This document shows, in pieces, positions 35,201 through 47,507 of a stretch of DNA of 64,000 nt. The notes below the pieces were generated by a model, which did no database searches, was not told where the DNA came from, and saw nothing but the letters and a program-made list of their open reading frames with translations. The DNA is from Anaeramoeba flamelloides (Eukaryota; Metamonada; Anaeramoebidae). Location: assembly GCA_027625915.1 (NCBI GenBank), contig JANTQA010000021.1, positions 434,001 to 498,000 of the forward strand, read 5' to 3'. Within the stretch, counting starts at the first letter, position 1. Each line of letters begins with the position of its first letter. The position numbers and the translations under genes are program-made.

Positions 35201-38200
35201 ATGGAAAATAAGGATCTGTTTCAGAAACAAGATTCGTCATACAACGAATCCTTCAATAAAATTTGTGAATTATGCTATGAAGAGCAATACAATTACTATT
35301 GTCATGAATGTAAATTGTATATTTGTTCAAAGTGTAGCTCCTCACTTCACTTTAACAAGGATCTCAAAACCCCACACCGAATTACCAAAATTAATACAAC
35401 CCAACAAAGTAACATTCTTTTTCTTTTTGTTTTTGTTTTATTTTTTATTAACCGATTTTTTCTTTTTCAATTCACTTGATAAAAATATGCAACAAAAAAA
35501 TTAACAAACAAAAAACTAAAAAACAAACATCAATGTAATCAAACAAAAAAATAACCAAACAAACATTATTTCTGAAAAATATGGATCAAAAATTAATTTG
35601 ATATCCGCAACCAAAATCAACCTTAATGATGATCTTACTAACAAAACTCAATTCAAAAAAAAATAGGTCAGAAAGGAGATCACCAAAGGGTTTTTAAAAA
35701 TGAATTCAACAACAACTCAATTTTTGCCTGGAGCAAAATTGAATCTGGTAGAAATTATTTGTATGATCTTAAAAAAGAACACAGGCAAGTGTTAAAAATA
35801 AAACTTCAAAACAATCTGGTTACAATGCCAGTAATTTTAAAATATGAAAACAAAACGAATAACCGAAACACCAAACAATCACAGTTTGGAAAGGTATTAG
35901 ACGAAGAGGAGTCTGAGGAAGAGGAAGAGGAAGAGGAAGAGGAAGAGGAAGAGGAAGAGAAAGAGAAAGAGAAAGAGGAAGAGAAAGAAAAAGAGGAAGA
36001 GAAAGAGAAAGAGGAAGAGAAAGAGAAAGAGAATGAAGAAATGAAAATAGAAAAAGAGAAAGAAAACACAAAAGATTTAATTGGAGAGGAGTCTGGTGTC
36101 AATGAGAACTATTACGAGTATTGTGGTGGTGTTTATGGAAATGGCGGTGATGATGAAAACGGGGGTGAGGAATTAAAAAACAAAATCAAAAGAAAAAAAG
36201 CAACGAGTAATCAAAAAAGAGTAAAGCAGAGAAAGCTAGATCGAAAAAGGAAAGTCCAGGTGAAAGAGAAATTGGATCTGGAAGAAGAGGAATTTAACAC
36301 AAAAATGGCAAAAGAAAACCCAATAAAAAACGAAGAAATTGTAAACTTCCTGAATGAACCAGAAAAAATTAGCACCTACAATATTGAAAACCCTTTTAAC
36401 GATTGTGTTTCAAGATTTGGGTGGCTTTGTAGTAAGCAAAGCATGATCGAGCCAAATTTGGAAATCATAAAGTTCTTTCTCAAGCTTGGATCAAATTGTA
36501 ATCTGGCTGTGCACAAATATCGCAACGTGACCCCTTTCCAACAATATTGCAACAGACATGAAGAAATTAACAAAGAAAGAGAGGAGATTTTAAAATACTT
36601 TTTACAAAGAGCGAATGCAAATTTGTTTCTGAAGAATAATCGAAAAAAGAATGCGATCTATTATTTATCGAAAAAACGAAATTCAGCAAGGATTGTGAGA
36701 AAGCTATTAATTCTTTATTTGAAAAAAAAAAGTGAAAAGTACATCAAGGATATGAAGAAATATAATTTCCATAAGCTATCATTTCTGAAAAAACGCTTAT
36801 CAAAAAAAAAGATCAAAGCATTATATTTTTTCCCACTTTTAGTTTTCACTTTACTTAAAAATGGCAGGTATGAAACGCTAATGCGTTTAATCACCAAGTA
36901 CCAAAATTTAGACACGGGTGAATTCTCATTAAATGTTTCTCAAAAACAAAAAAAGATTAAAGCTAATGAAAAAGATCGTAGTGTGAATGAAGAAAAAAAA
37001 ATAAAAAAGACAAAAAAGGCGGGAAATAGAAAAGGTAAAAAAAAAAAAAACAAAAAGACACATACTATAACCCAAATTTACGAAAAACAGTCAGGGGCAA
37101 CTCTATTGCATCTCTTAAGTTTGATCGGGTTCAACAAGACACATAGAGAAATCAAGAGAAAGGAGTATAGTAAAAAGTATCAAAAGGATTTAAATATAGA
37201 GAAGGAACAAAAAATACATATTAAATTGATCTTTAAAATCGTGGAACGATTAAACATGCAAGGAAAGGTCAATTTTAATAAAAAAATGGTTCAAGGTTTA
37301 ACACCCATCCATTGTTTATGCTTGCAAGAGAACCCACCAATTGAATTAATGGAATTAATGATCAAAAATGGAGCCCAGATTAATGACAGGGATTCTGCAA
37401 ATTATACACCCCTACTTTGGTATTGTAACCAACAGAACCCAAATCTTGGTGTTCTTAAATTTTTAATTAAAAATCATGCAAGCCCGAATGATGTAAATAG
37501 AAGAAATGAAACTGCTTTGCATATACTTTGCGATCGGCTCAATCCAAACTATAGTATTATAAAATTTTTAATTAAAGAGGGTGTACATATAAATAAACCC
37601 GGTAAAGAAAATACCACTGCCTTCCATTGTCTTTGTGATCAAACTAATAACCCTCCATTTAAAATTGTCAAATTAATGATCGAAAACGGCGCAAATATGA
37701 ATTTGCAAGATGAATTAGGTGAAACTTCGATCCATTGCTTATTGAAAAAAGCGAATCCAAGTTATAGAATAATAAAATATTTAATTCAGGAAGGTGCAGA
37801 TCTTAATATTCAATATTATGAATCCAAATTGACACCTTTACATTTTCTTTGCAATAACAGATTATGGGATGAACTTCAATATCCCAATACTAATCAGAAT
37901 AGTGAACGTGATGATGATGAAGATAGCGATGTTGATGATGATGAAGATGGTGATGATGATGATGATGAAGAAGAAGATGATGATGATGATAAAAAAATCA
38001 CATTTAAAGAATTAAAAAAAATATTTTCAATATTAATATCAAATGGTGTTAATTTAAATTTGCAAGATATTAATTTAGATACTCCTTTGAATCTGCTATG
38101 TAATCGGGAAAATCCATCTTTTAGAATAATTAAATTAATGATTCGGAATGGTGCCCCCATTAATGTTCAAGGGTATTATCAAAATACACCTTTACATTGG

Positions 38201-40597
38201 ATTTGCAACCAAGAAAATGCAGATCCTACTTTGATTAAATTATTTCTTGAAAACGGGGCCAATGTTAATTTATTAAATCAAGACAATAAATCCATTTTAC
38301 ATTTGCTTTGTGAAAAAAATATAGACCCGCCAAGGGAAATAATCAAAATAATAATAGACAAGGGGGTTGATATAAATACTCGGGATATTAATTTAGACAC
38401 CTCTTTACATTTTCTCTGTAACCAAGAAAGGCCATCTTTTGAAGTAATTAAATTAATGATTCAAAATGGTGCACATATTAATTCGGAAGGTTATTCAAAT
38501 CAAACCCCATTACATTGGGTTTGTAGCCAAGAAGTCCCAAATTATGATGTAATTAAATGCTTTATAAAAAATAAGGCATTGATTAATGTACCAAATGAAG
38601 ATAATGATACTCCAATGCATTTAATTTGTGGATCACTGAATTGTAATGTTGATTCTGATAGTGAAGATGATGAAATTACTATTTTTAACAAAAGAAAGTT
38701 AAAATATACCACTAAACGATTTCCAAAAAAGAAAGGCACTTACAAGAATGAAGATGATGATAATGATAAGGTAGAGAAAATGGAAACTGAATCCGAAGAA
38801 GGTGAAGACAAAGATGTAGACGAAGGCGAAGTGAATAATGATAATACTTCTACAAATATCAAAAATCTGAAAAATATTGTAACTTTATTTATAAATAATA
38901 ATGTAGATCTAACTCTTATCAATAATAATGGCTTCACCCCGGTTCATTACTATTGTCTACAAAAAAACGCATCTTCAGATGTATTGAGTGTATTATGTAA
39001 TGCTGTTAACTTGAATATTTTAAAGGCAACCGATGAGGAAACAGCTTTGCACATAGTTTGTAAATCAAAAAATCCTTCACTAAAGTTAATAAGAACCTTA
39101 ATTGCTCATAAAATTGATTTAAACCTACTTACAAAGGAGAAACAAAAAACTGGGCTTCATTACCTTTGTAAAAGAGAAAATCCTTCATTCAAAGTAATAA
39201 AATTACTTCTTGATAGCAAGGCAAAAATAAACATTCAAGATTATAAATCAAGAACACCATTGCATTTATTAATGAAAATTACATTTAATCAAAACAATAA
39301 CCAAAAAATCAAAAAATTAATTCCAATTCTCAAAATTTTCCTCAGGAATAAAGCTGATTTAAAAATAAAAGACAAAAGTAAAAACACCGTTTTCCATTTA
39401 ATTATTAATGATATATGGACTTATAATCAGGGCGCCTTATTGGAAATTTTTAAATTATGTCTTGATAGTATGGATTTTGATGATAAAAGGAATCAAAATT
39501 TTTCTTATGCCATTTTTAAATATATAGTATATGAAACATCATCATCTTCTATAGATTTGTATTTCCCCTTTATCAAATTGCTTTTCCAAAGTGGATTTGA
39601 TCTCAACTGCCAAGATCATAAGAATACAAATAACACAATTTTACATTTATACTTTGCAAAACAAAAAAAACCTTCATTGGAATTGGTCAAATATCTTATT
39701 CGGCAGGGTATAGATATTAATGTTCAAAATGAATTGCTCCATACGCCGATACACATTTTTTGTCAGGAAATTCAATTCCATCGAACAAAACTTTACAAGC
39801 ATATGAGCACTTCAAAAACAAAAATTGAATTGCACAAGGAAAAACAGAAAAATCAAATAAATCAGAAAAATCAAAATCAAATAGATCAGAAAAATCAAAT
39901 TGAAAATGATCCAAAAAGGGAAAACCAAATTAAAAATGATCAAAACAAGAAAAATAATAAAGATACAGAAGATTTATTGTATATTTCCTTTTTTAAATTC
40001 TTTCTTAAAAATAACGCAAATCTTTCTTTAAAGGATCACAAGGGCAAAACAATACTGAATTTATTGATGTTAAGATTGCAAAAGAATCTGAAATTTTTCC
40101 AACAATTTTTCCAATTGTTAGTAAGATTTAATAAAATCAATTTAATCAACGAAACCAATTCAAAGGATCAATCCATTTTACACATTCTTTGCCGACGCCA
40201 AAATTCTAATGCCGATTTAATTAGATTGTTAATCATTTTCAATGCAGATATCAACGCACAGGACCACAATCTTGATACCCCGCTGCACATTATGTGCTAT
40301 AACCCACGAAGAGATGGCCGCAAAACAGCTCTTATTAAATTTTTTCTTGAAAATGGCGCAGACATCAATCTCTTCAACAAAAAAAATTGGCCTCCCATTT
40401 TTGCCGGTTGTGTGAATTCGGCTAACTATAACATTATTAAATTATTTATTGAACACAAGGCTAATCTTAATATTACAAACAACAAAACCCAAACTTTACT
40501 TGATTTTGTTATGAAAAAATGTAAACTGAATAAAACAAAAATCATTAATCTTTTAAAAAAAAACGGAGCTAAGAAATTTAGAGAATTAAAGCATTAG
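35201..40597 (+). CDS. B-box zinc finger plus ankyrin-repeat protein, 1712 residues
   Basis: Two exons, 35201-35408 and 35667-40597, with a 258-base intron whose join makes a Ser codon. Exon 1 carries a complete B-box-type zinc finger: ligands C22, C25, C34, C37, C42, C45, H50 and H59. A Glu/Lys-only tract follows at about 148-200, from a GAAGAG/GAGAAA purine run, then a basic KKKRK-like stretch that may be a nuclear signal. From about residue 305 to the end the protein is ankyrin repeats, roughly two dozen by eye, with the consensus TPLHxLCxxxNPxxxIIKLLIxNGAxIN; the Cys after Leu-His is a regular variant. Asp- and Lys/Gln-rich inserts (about 37905-37995, 38640-38850, 39830-39960) break the array. 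A large protein-binding scaffold, perhaps with ubiquitin-ligase-type partners as for other B-box proteins, but no RING is visible. The gene looks intact. Confidence 0.92.
35904..36060 (+). repeat. Coding purine hexamer repeat (Glu/Lys tract)
   Basis: An all-purine run of GAAGAG, GAGAAA and variants codes about 50 Glu/Lys residues in the ankyrin gene. It is slippage-prone but in frame. Confidence 0.85.
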
Positions 40598-41269
40598 TTA
40601 TAATTGTTTTTTTTATTATTTTTTGTTTTTGTTTTTTTTTTTTTTTGGCGATTTTTTTCTTGCTTATAATAATGTTGATAACCACAATATTGTGATTTAT
40701 TTTTTTTCATTTTTTTTTTTTTTTAATTATATTTTTTTAGATTTACTTTGTGATTTTATTTCTTACTTACTTTTCAAAATATTAAATATTTTGATTTTTA
40801 TATTTTAATTTTTTTTTTTAATGGTATTCTTTCTTTAAAAGTATATTATATTCGAGACACGAAATGGTTGATTGGTTCCAGGGAATATTCAATTTGTTAC
40901 AAAAAAAAAAATATTAAAAGAATGAAACTTTTTTGGTATTATTAATAATTTATATGATTCGTAATTGAACCTAAATTTTTAAAACTGATACTCTTATTTT
41001 ATGAATGAAAATAAATTAGAATTTTCTATTTTGTGTAAAAAAAAATAAAAATTAAAAATATTTTATTATTTGAATCATTTTATAGTGAATTTCCCACTCA
41101 ATAAAATACATTATCCGGTTTGGATTTTTTGAATTTAAAAAAAAATAATTTTTGTTTTATAAAATAATAAAATTATTAATAAAGGGGGTTAATTAATTAT
41201 CATTTTTAGAGTATCGAGATATATTTTAATCTTTGGAAAAGTTACTTGATAAATATAAGTTTAGGGGTT
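40598..41269. other. 3' flank of the ankyrin gene
   Basis: AT-rich with long T runs; no other feature. Confidence 0.4.
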
Positions 41270-41560
41270 ATGGGTTACCTTAGAATTCCATTAAGTTATT
41301 AGGTATTCTTGGGTTTTTCTGTTTTATTTATAAAATCTATTTATTTTGTAAATAATGAGAAAACCTCAAGAAAGTATAACAATGATTTTACAGAATTACA
41401 AAGAATTGAATATAATTAAAGTTTTTCCTCTATTTCTGGGGGAGGGGGGGAGGCATTAGAAAAGTGAACTCTAGTTTTCTTGATGTTTTCTATTTTGGAT
41501 TGAAAATCTATTGATTTTCAGTTTATTTTTCAAATTTTGAAAATATAATGATCTTTTTTT
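41270..41560. repeat. Modular palindrome family P, site 4
   Basis: Contains TTATTAGGTATTCTTGGG and TTTTTCTGTTTTATTTATAA arms, a CAATAATGAGAAAACCTCAAG-like return arm, then TTTTCTTGATGTTTTC with GATTGAAAATCTATTG. A G-rich interruption (GGGGGAGGGGGGGAGG) lies at about 41440. It is more decayed than site 5. Confidence 0.6.
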
Positions 41561-41583
41561 TTTAATTTTCAAAATAAGAAGTA

Positions 41584-41778
41584 CAGTCAGTTCCACTTTT
41601 AAGACAGAAACTTTCAACGAAATTTAAGGTACAAAAAACTCTCAAATTAAGGCATAAATTTTGCAATTATTTTTTTACAATTTATTTTAGTAGAATACAA
41701 ATTTTGTGTCTTAATTTGAGATTTTAATTGTGCCTTAAATTTTGTTGAAAGTTTGTGCCTTAAAAGCGAAACTGACTT
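41584..41778. mobile_element. M1 MITE, copy 2 (195 bp, TA-flanked)
   Basis: Left end CAGTCAGTTCCACTTTTAAG; right end reverse-complemented AAGTCAGTTTCGCTTTTAAG; TA on both sides. Inner repeats (CTTTCAACGAAATTTAAGG and its partner) make the whole element nearly palindromic. It aligns end to end with 6462-6657. Confidence 0.78.
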
Positions 41779-41929
41779 TAATTTAAAAAATTTTCTTTTA
41801 ATTTCTATAATTATTAAAAGAATAGTGGTAAATAATGGGAATTTAAAATATGTGATTAAAATAAAATGTAAAAGAATGTAAATCACTGTTTTGACTCATT
41901 TTATTTATTTGAGCCTTATTTTAATTTTT

Positions 41930-43260
41930 TTAATTCCTTTTCAATAAACGAAGAGTGTCAATTTCCCTAGTTTTAAATTTTTAACACGCCAAAATATAAA
42001 TTTTGGAAATAAAAAATATTATTCACGAAGTAAGTACATTTTTCCATTTTGTAAATATTAAATTATGAGAACATTACTGAAAATTATTTTTTTTAATTAC
42101 AACAAGATTTTGAATCTTTAAAATCAACGGTTATTAAATTACTTGATTTATGATAGGTATCATAGTAAAATAGATTAAAATCCTTGAATTGCTAATTTTT
42201 TGAACAATTTTTTTGATTTAATTTTTGGTTTTATTAAATTATGTTTTGAATTGAGAATGTTTATAAATAAGAAAGTTTGAAATTAATCATAGAATAAACG
42301 AAAAAAAAAAAAAAAAATAGACCGGGGGGGGGGTATGTATTTTAAATAAATCTTTTCTGTTTGAATAACAAAAGAGGAAAGATAACATTACAGTATAAAT
42401 TTTTTGAAATCAAAGTAAAAAAAAAAATCAAATATAACATATTTTGGAAAGTTTGATTCTTCTTTGTCTTGTTAATTTGTAAGAATACAGACCAGTTATT
42501 ACTTTGTTTTTTTTTCCCATTACTATTTATTATTATTTTACAAAACCTGTATTAAATAAATATATATTCAAAATTTGTTTTCAAATATTGTTATAAAAAT
42601 CAGACCAAAATAAAGAATACTATATAAATATTAAAGGGGGGGGAATTGAAAACTTGAAATTAAAAAATAGCTTAAAAGACTTATCACAGAAGTAAAATTG
42701 TGAAAAATTAAAAGTTTGAATTCTGAATTATTTAGAGCTTTCAATTTAATCATCAAATCAAATCAAGATATTTAATAAATCTATATTTCTGAAGAAGAAT
42801 TAAAAAAATCTCCTATTTTCTGAAATAAAACTAGAATTAGAAGAATTGAATAAAAATATGGATTTTAAATTGATTTTGGAAATTCTTGAATAAGAAGTTT
42901 TTTTTAAAAGTATTTTTCAAAAAAAATTGTTTCAGATTCAAAATTAAAAACCAAACAAAAGTTAAGAAGAGGGAAATGTATCAATGGTTACAGAGAAGAC
43001 CATTAAAAAAATTATTGTTCTTTTAGGTTTTTTGGATTAATATTTTCTTTTTTATTTCCTTCTTTTAATTGATTTGTAAAATACTTGTTACAAATATATA
43101 TTCAACTTACATATTTATTAAAATAATCATTTATTTGGTTTATAGAAAAATAATTAGAATTGATGTGTTTCGTATAAACTGAGGTATCTCAAATTACTAT
43201 AATGTATATACTCCTTAAACATTAAAATGATTTTAATATAAAAAATTAATATTTAATTCA
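41930..43260. repeat. Dispersed repeat R3, copy 1
   Basis: Aligns with 61880-63690 and, over its first half, with 45270-46335, all in the same orientation. Markers: TTTTTTGAACAATTTTTTT, TGTATTTTAAATAAATCTTT, CATTACTATTTATTATTATT, TATTTCTGAAGAAGAATT and, near the end, GTTTCGTATAAACTG. It is non-coding. Ends are not defined. Confidence 0.65.
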
Positions 43261-43944
43261 ATCTTAATCAATTTTTTAATTGTTAAAAATAGCTTGGTTC
43301 TTTAATATTTCACGCCAAAATTTGGAACATACTATCAATTTGATCAACAGATTGAAATCAAATAAACGAATGTTCTTTACATGCTTAAAATTATAAAAAA
43401 CAAAGAAGAAAATTTGCAAATGATGAAATATTTTTGAGTCGAGTCAGTAGATTGAAAAGTCAAATAAAAATATAAGGGAGTTGTATTTTTTAAATTACTA
43501 ACACAGCAAACTAAAGACATTATTTAATAAGCTCTATAAAGACCAAACCACCAGAATCCTGGATAACCAGATCACGTTAGAGGTGTTAGATCTTACTTTT
43601 CAAACTTGAAAAGTAAACAAATAATACTTTATCAAAAATTTCCTAATGATCTAATAGAATTAATTGATCAAAATCAAACAAACACCCAAGTCCAGAAACT
43701 TCTTCCTAATCAATAATTTTTTTGATTAGAATTGCTCTCTTCAATATATTAACCCATAAAAAAAAAAAGAAAACGTTACTTTTAAATCTAGTTATTCGAA
43801 AAAAAATTACCATGTTTTGAATAAAAAAAAACAAACAAACACTTTTAGAGAAAGAAAAGTTGTGTATATTTCATAATTTTTCAGATCCGTTTGTTTGAAA
43901 TCATTTTTTTCAAAATTACAGAAAAAACATTTGGCCTTTAAAAA
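43261..43944. other. Upstream flank of the 2H-like gene
   Basis: AT-rich presumed promoter region; no motif identified. Confidence 0.4.
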
Positions 43945-46900
43945 ATGCAAAAGATACTTTTTTTTATCTTTTTACTTCAAATTTTAGCTTTTCCAAAAGC
44001 AATCCTCACTCAAAAGAATGACGATCAGTTTATAGTTTTAGACATTCACGTAAAAGTTTCCCTATTAGTAGAAACAGAAGCAATTCAATTAAACTCAAAC
44101 ATTACACATTATGATCCAAACAATGATATTGATCTTAAGAATGTAGCTTTGCCTCATTGTACTTTATATTTAACTTCTTTTTATGTTAATGATCTAGACA
44201 ACATTAAACAGGGGGTCTCTGAAGCAATAAAAGCGATCAAGCCTTGCTTAGATTTAAGAATGGGCAAGGTTTCTGCAACAGGCACATATGGCATGTGGGA
44301 AATGGAGAAACCAGATTGCCTCCAACAAATGTCCGATCTAATCGTCACCAATACAAAGCAGTTTATTCAACCTAACCAACCAATTCCAGCATGGGTAAAG
44401 AATTTACCAGAGCCTATTCGTGATCTTAAAATCAGTATGCCTTTTATCTTTTTTAATTCAACCCCACTATTTTGAAGATAGCCAAAAAGCTTTTTTTTTT
44501 TTTTTCTTTTTTTATTAATTCTCTTTCCAAGTATTTTGTGTCCACATTTTTCATTCAAAAATCCGAGAAATTGATCTTTGTTCTTTTGAAGTGTACAAAA
44601 AGAAGTTGTTTTTATTTTTTACAAAAATAAATTGCAAAAAAAAAAACAAGGATTTGTTTTGTCATATTCAATCTGCGAATTTACTGTTAAAGTCAAGTTA
44701 AAGTTATTAAAATTTTATCTCAAAGCCCAATAAGGAAGCTTAATAAAATTTCGAAAAATGTAATATCTTCATTGAGTTTGTGTAGATCCCTTGGTTTTTT
44801 ACACCAAATAATTTGTAAAATATTTGGTAACTTGCAATAAATATTTTCATTAAGGAATCCGAAAATAACAGTACTGATAAATTGTAATTTATGTTGGGAA
44901 ATTTGTACTTGATTTTCTTTTTTGAAATTCTTCTACTCAAGCTTTGAATAAAGCATTTTATGAAGTCAAGTGTTAAGAAACTCTGTATATTTGGTTGGCC
45001 TTCAAAATATTCTTTGTCCTAGACTGTTTGATAATAAATAGTTCAAAGATTTATTAAAATGGATTTTGAACTAAAAAATTTTTGAAATTTATTAGAATTT
45101 ATCAGTATCCTTCCGAAAAAAAATAATTGTAGTTTTGTGTTCCAAATACTTTCAAAAAGACAAATTTTTTCAACTTCTAATCGACTCAACAATTCGAATA
45201 CTGTAAAAGTGAAAGAAAAATAGTTCTTTTTGTTTTTGAATAAAAAAATTGAATTTAAAACTTAATTTTCACATCTTGGAATTCTAGCAAATAATGTGCG
45301 AGCCTTTGAAAATTTTTATCAGGGAATATTACTGAAAAAAGATTTGTTGATTAACACAAGATAGTAAAACTTTGAATCCAAAATACCATTCATTGCTCTA
45401 CTCTATTTGTGAAAAGGAAGCGAACCCAAAGTAAATCAAAGTGAAATCTTAAAATTTTCAATTTTTTGAACATTTTTTTTAAACAAGTATTTGGTTTTTT
45501 ATAATAAACAATTAAAGAATAATATTCTTGATATTATTCAAAAAAAAAATTCATTATTTTTTTTATTAGTGAATTATAAAGAAATTTATGACTCTTTATT
45601 TGAAATTTCTAAACAAAAATTTTGAAATTAGGGAAGTGCCGTCAAGTGCCGTAGAGTGGCTAGGTTTTCTTGAGGTTCTTGTTTTATTTGGAAAATCTAT
45701 TTATTTGTAAAATCAATAGAAAACCTCAAAAAAACCTGGAACACTTCACAAATAAATAGAAAACTCAAAAAAACCTAACGAAAATCTATCGATCTTCCAA
45801 ATAAACAGAAAACTCAAGAAAACCTAGCGGTACTTTTCCAGAATTCAAAAGAATTGAGTAAAATCAAAAGATTTTACTCTATTCTTTTGAATTTTGGAAA
45901 AACTAAAGGCAGTTTTTTTTTAATTTGAGAAATAAACCGAAAATTAAATAAATTATCAGTTTATTTCTTAAAATAAAGAAAACCTAATGGAAAGTGCCTA
46001 GGTTTTCCAGGATTAAAAAGAATAGAGAAAAATCTAAGATTTTACTCAATTCTTTTAAATTCTGGAAAACCTAACGGCCGTAAGAAGAAATTAATTTCCT
46101 CCCTTCAAAATAAAAAAAAAAAAAAATGTTTGGTTTTTTATTAAATTATCTTTTAAATCTAGAAATGTGTTTCTATGGAAGATTGAATTTAATCAAAGAA
46201 TAAACCAAAAAAAAATATATCCGAGGAGATGTGTATTTTAAACAAATCTTTTCTTGACTAAAAGATCAAAACAAGAAAGATCATCTCTTCAAATAAACTT
46301 GTTGAAATCAAGAATGAAAAAAATTTTTCAAACACAATATTTTTTAATCAATTGTTTCTTCTTAATTTGAAGGATGCTCAAACAAATGACAAAAACTTCA
46401 CGCTTTCGTACCACTTGGAAGTTTTAAAATTACTTTATAGATTGGTGTGTAATTTAAAATGTTATTCTTCTAGAAAATGTTGAAAAGTATTTTCTAATTC
46501 AAGAATATTGAAATATATAAAATAAAAACGGACAATCATTAACAATAATAAATAAATTATTAAAGAGGTCAATAAACTTTATTTTTATCTTCTTCTTTAT
46601 CACTTTAATTACTTATTTGATTTCAATATTTTTAATTTTTTTTTCATGAAATTATTTTTTATTTAATTCTTTCAAAAAAATTTTCTATTTAATTTCATAC
46701 AGAAATGATTCAAGAATATGGTTCCCCAAATGTTTTTAGCCAATTTGCTCCACAGTAAGTAATTTTTATTTAAAAATTTTATCTAATTTAATAATTTTCC
46801 GTTTTGATATTGGAGAAATTAAAAATTTATGTATTTGTGTGTATAATTAATGAATTAATAATATAGTGTTACCATAGGCTATGATAATTCAACAACAACT

Positions 46901-47044
46901 AATTTTGATAAAATTGTAAATTCATTAAGACCAAAGCCCATTTCATACGAAACAAAAGAAATTGGAATTGGGATAAGTAGTAAGCATGGGACTGTTCTTC
47001 GAGGCAAGGATTTAGCAGATTATTTCATACAACCACCACAATAA
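43945..47044 (+). CDS. Secreted 2H-phosphoesterase-like protein, three exons
   Basis: Exons 43945-44434, 46703-46754 and 46867-47044 join in phase to 239 residues. The N-terminus (MQKILFFIFLLQILAF) is a clear signal peptide. Two H-x-T motifs are present: H71-C-T73 in LPHCTLYLTSF, and H181-V-T183 in APHVTIGYDNS, the second created only by the exon 2/3 join (CA/T). Paired H-x-(T/S) motifs about 110 residues apart in this context are the signature of the 2H phosphoesterase (LigT / 2'-5' RNA ligase) superfamily, whose members cleave cyclic or 2'-5' phosphodiester bonds. The substrate is unknown, and secretion of such an enzyme is unusual. Intron 1 is 2268 bases and contains repeats R3 and P; intron 2 is 112 bases. 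The family call rests on the motif pair and flanking hydrophobic strands. Confidence 0.8.
45270..46335. repeat. Dispersed repeat R3, copy 2 (split)
   Basis: Matches 61980-62340 in two pieces, about 45270-45500 and 46115-46335. Markers are CCAAAATACCATTCA, CAATTTTTTGAACATTTTTT and GTGTATTTTAAACAAATCTT. Some 600 bases, including palindrome site 5, separate the pieces and are absent from the other copies. Confidence 0.65.
45635..46090. repeat. Modular palindrome family P, site 5 (best preserved)
   Basis: Starts with two GTGCCGT boxes (AGTGCCGTCAAGTGCCGTAG). The first hairpin pairs TAGGTTTTCTTGAGG with an AAACCTCAAAAAAACCT arm. The second (about 45837-45901) pairs TTTTCCAGAATTCAAAAGAA with TTCTTTTGAATTTTGGAAAA around AAAATCAAAAGATTTT. 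The third pairs AGTTTTTTTTTAATTTGAG with AAATAAAGAAAACC. A fourth repeats the second (about 46003-46070), ending CTGGAAAACCTAACGGCCGT. Confidence 0.78.
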
Positions 47045-47507
47045 ATTAAAAGGGGGGATATATAATGATTTAAATAATATTACAAGAGATAATAATTGAT
47101 AAAATTATTTCAATAATTATCCCATATTTAATCAAAACTACCCGCTGTGGAATAAATTCTATAAAAGGGCGGTATTTGTAATGAGAATAAATAGCATAAA
47201 AGAATTATATTTTATTTTAACGCTTTTATTACCCTTATTATTTTATTTATTCAGCTTTTAGAAATTATACTTATAGAAAAAAAAATAATAATAAAAAATA
47301 AATCAATTAATAATACGCATTTTTCCAAACAGAGCCATTTTCATTTTTTTTTTTTTTTTTTACATTCTGAAATTTTCTAGACCACTATCTAATTCTTTCA
47401 ATTTTTAGATTTACAATTAATATTTTTACTTTCTTTTTTCTTTTTTCCGAAAAGGAAGATAATCCATTCATTCAAAACTGAGGATTTTTAATTTTTGAAT
47501 TCCTTTA
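47045..47507. other. 3' flank of the 2H-like gene
   Basis: AT-rich sequence; nothing recognised. Confidence 0.4.

Larger units (their letters stand above)
44435..46702 (+). other. 2.3 kb intron 1 of the 2H-like gene
   Basis: Donor GTATGC and acceptor CATACAG. The first 800 bases show nothing recognisable; the rest is an R3 repeat interrupted by palindromic modules. Confidence 0.8.

Noticed and set aside
35806-36102. Ser/Phe- and Leu/Ser-rich frames opposite the ankyrin gene's Glu tract
   Set aside because: Antisense shadows of the GAAGAG repeat.
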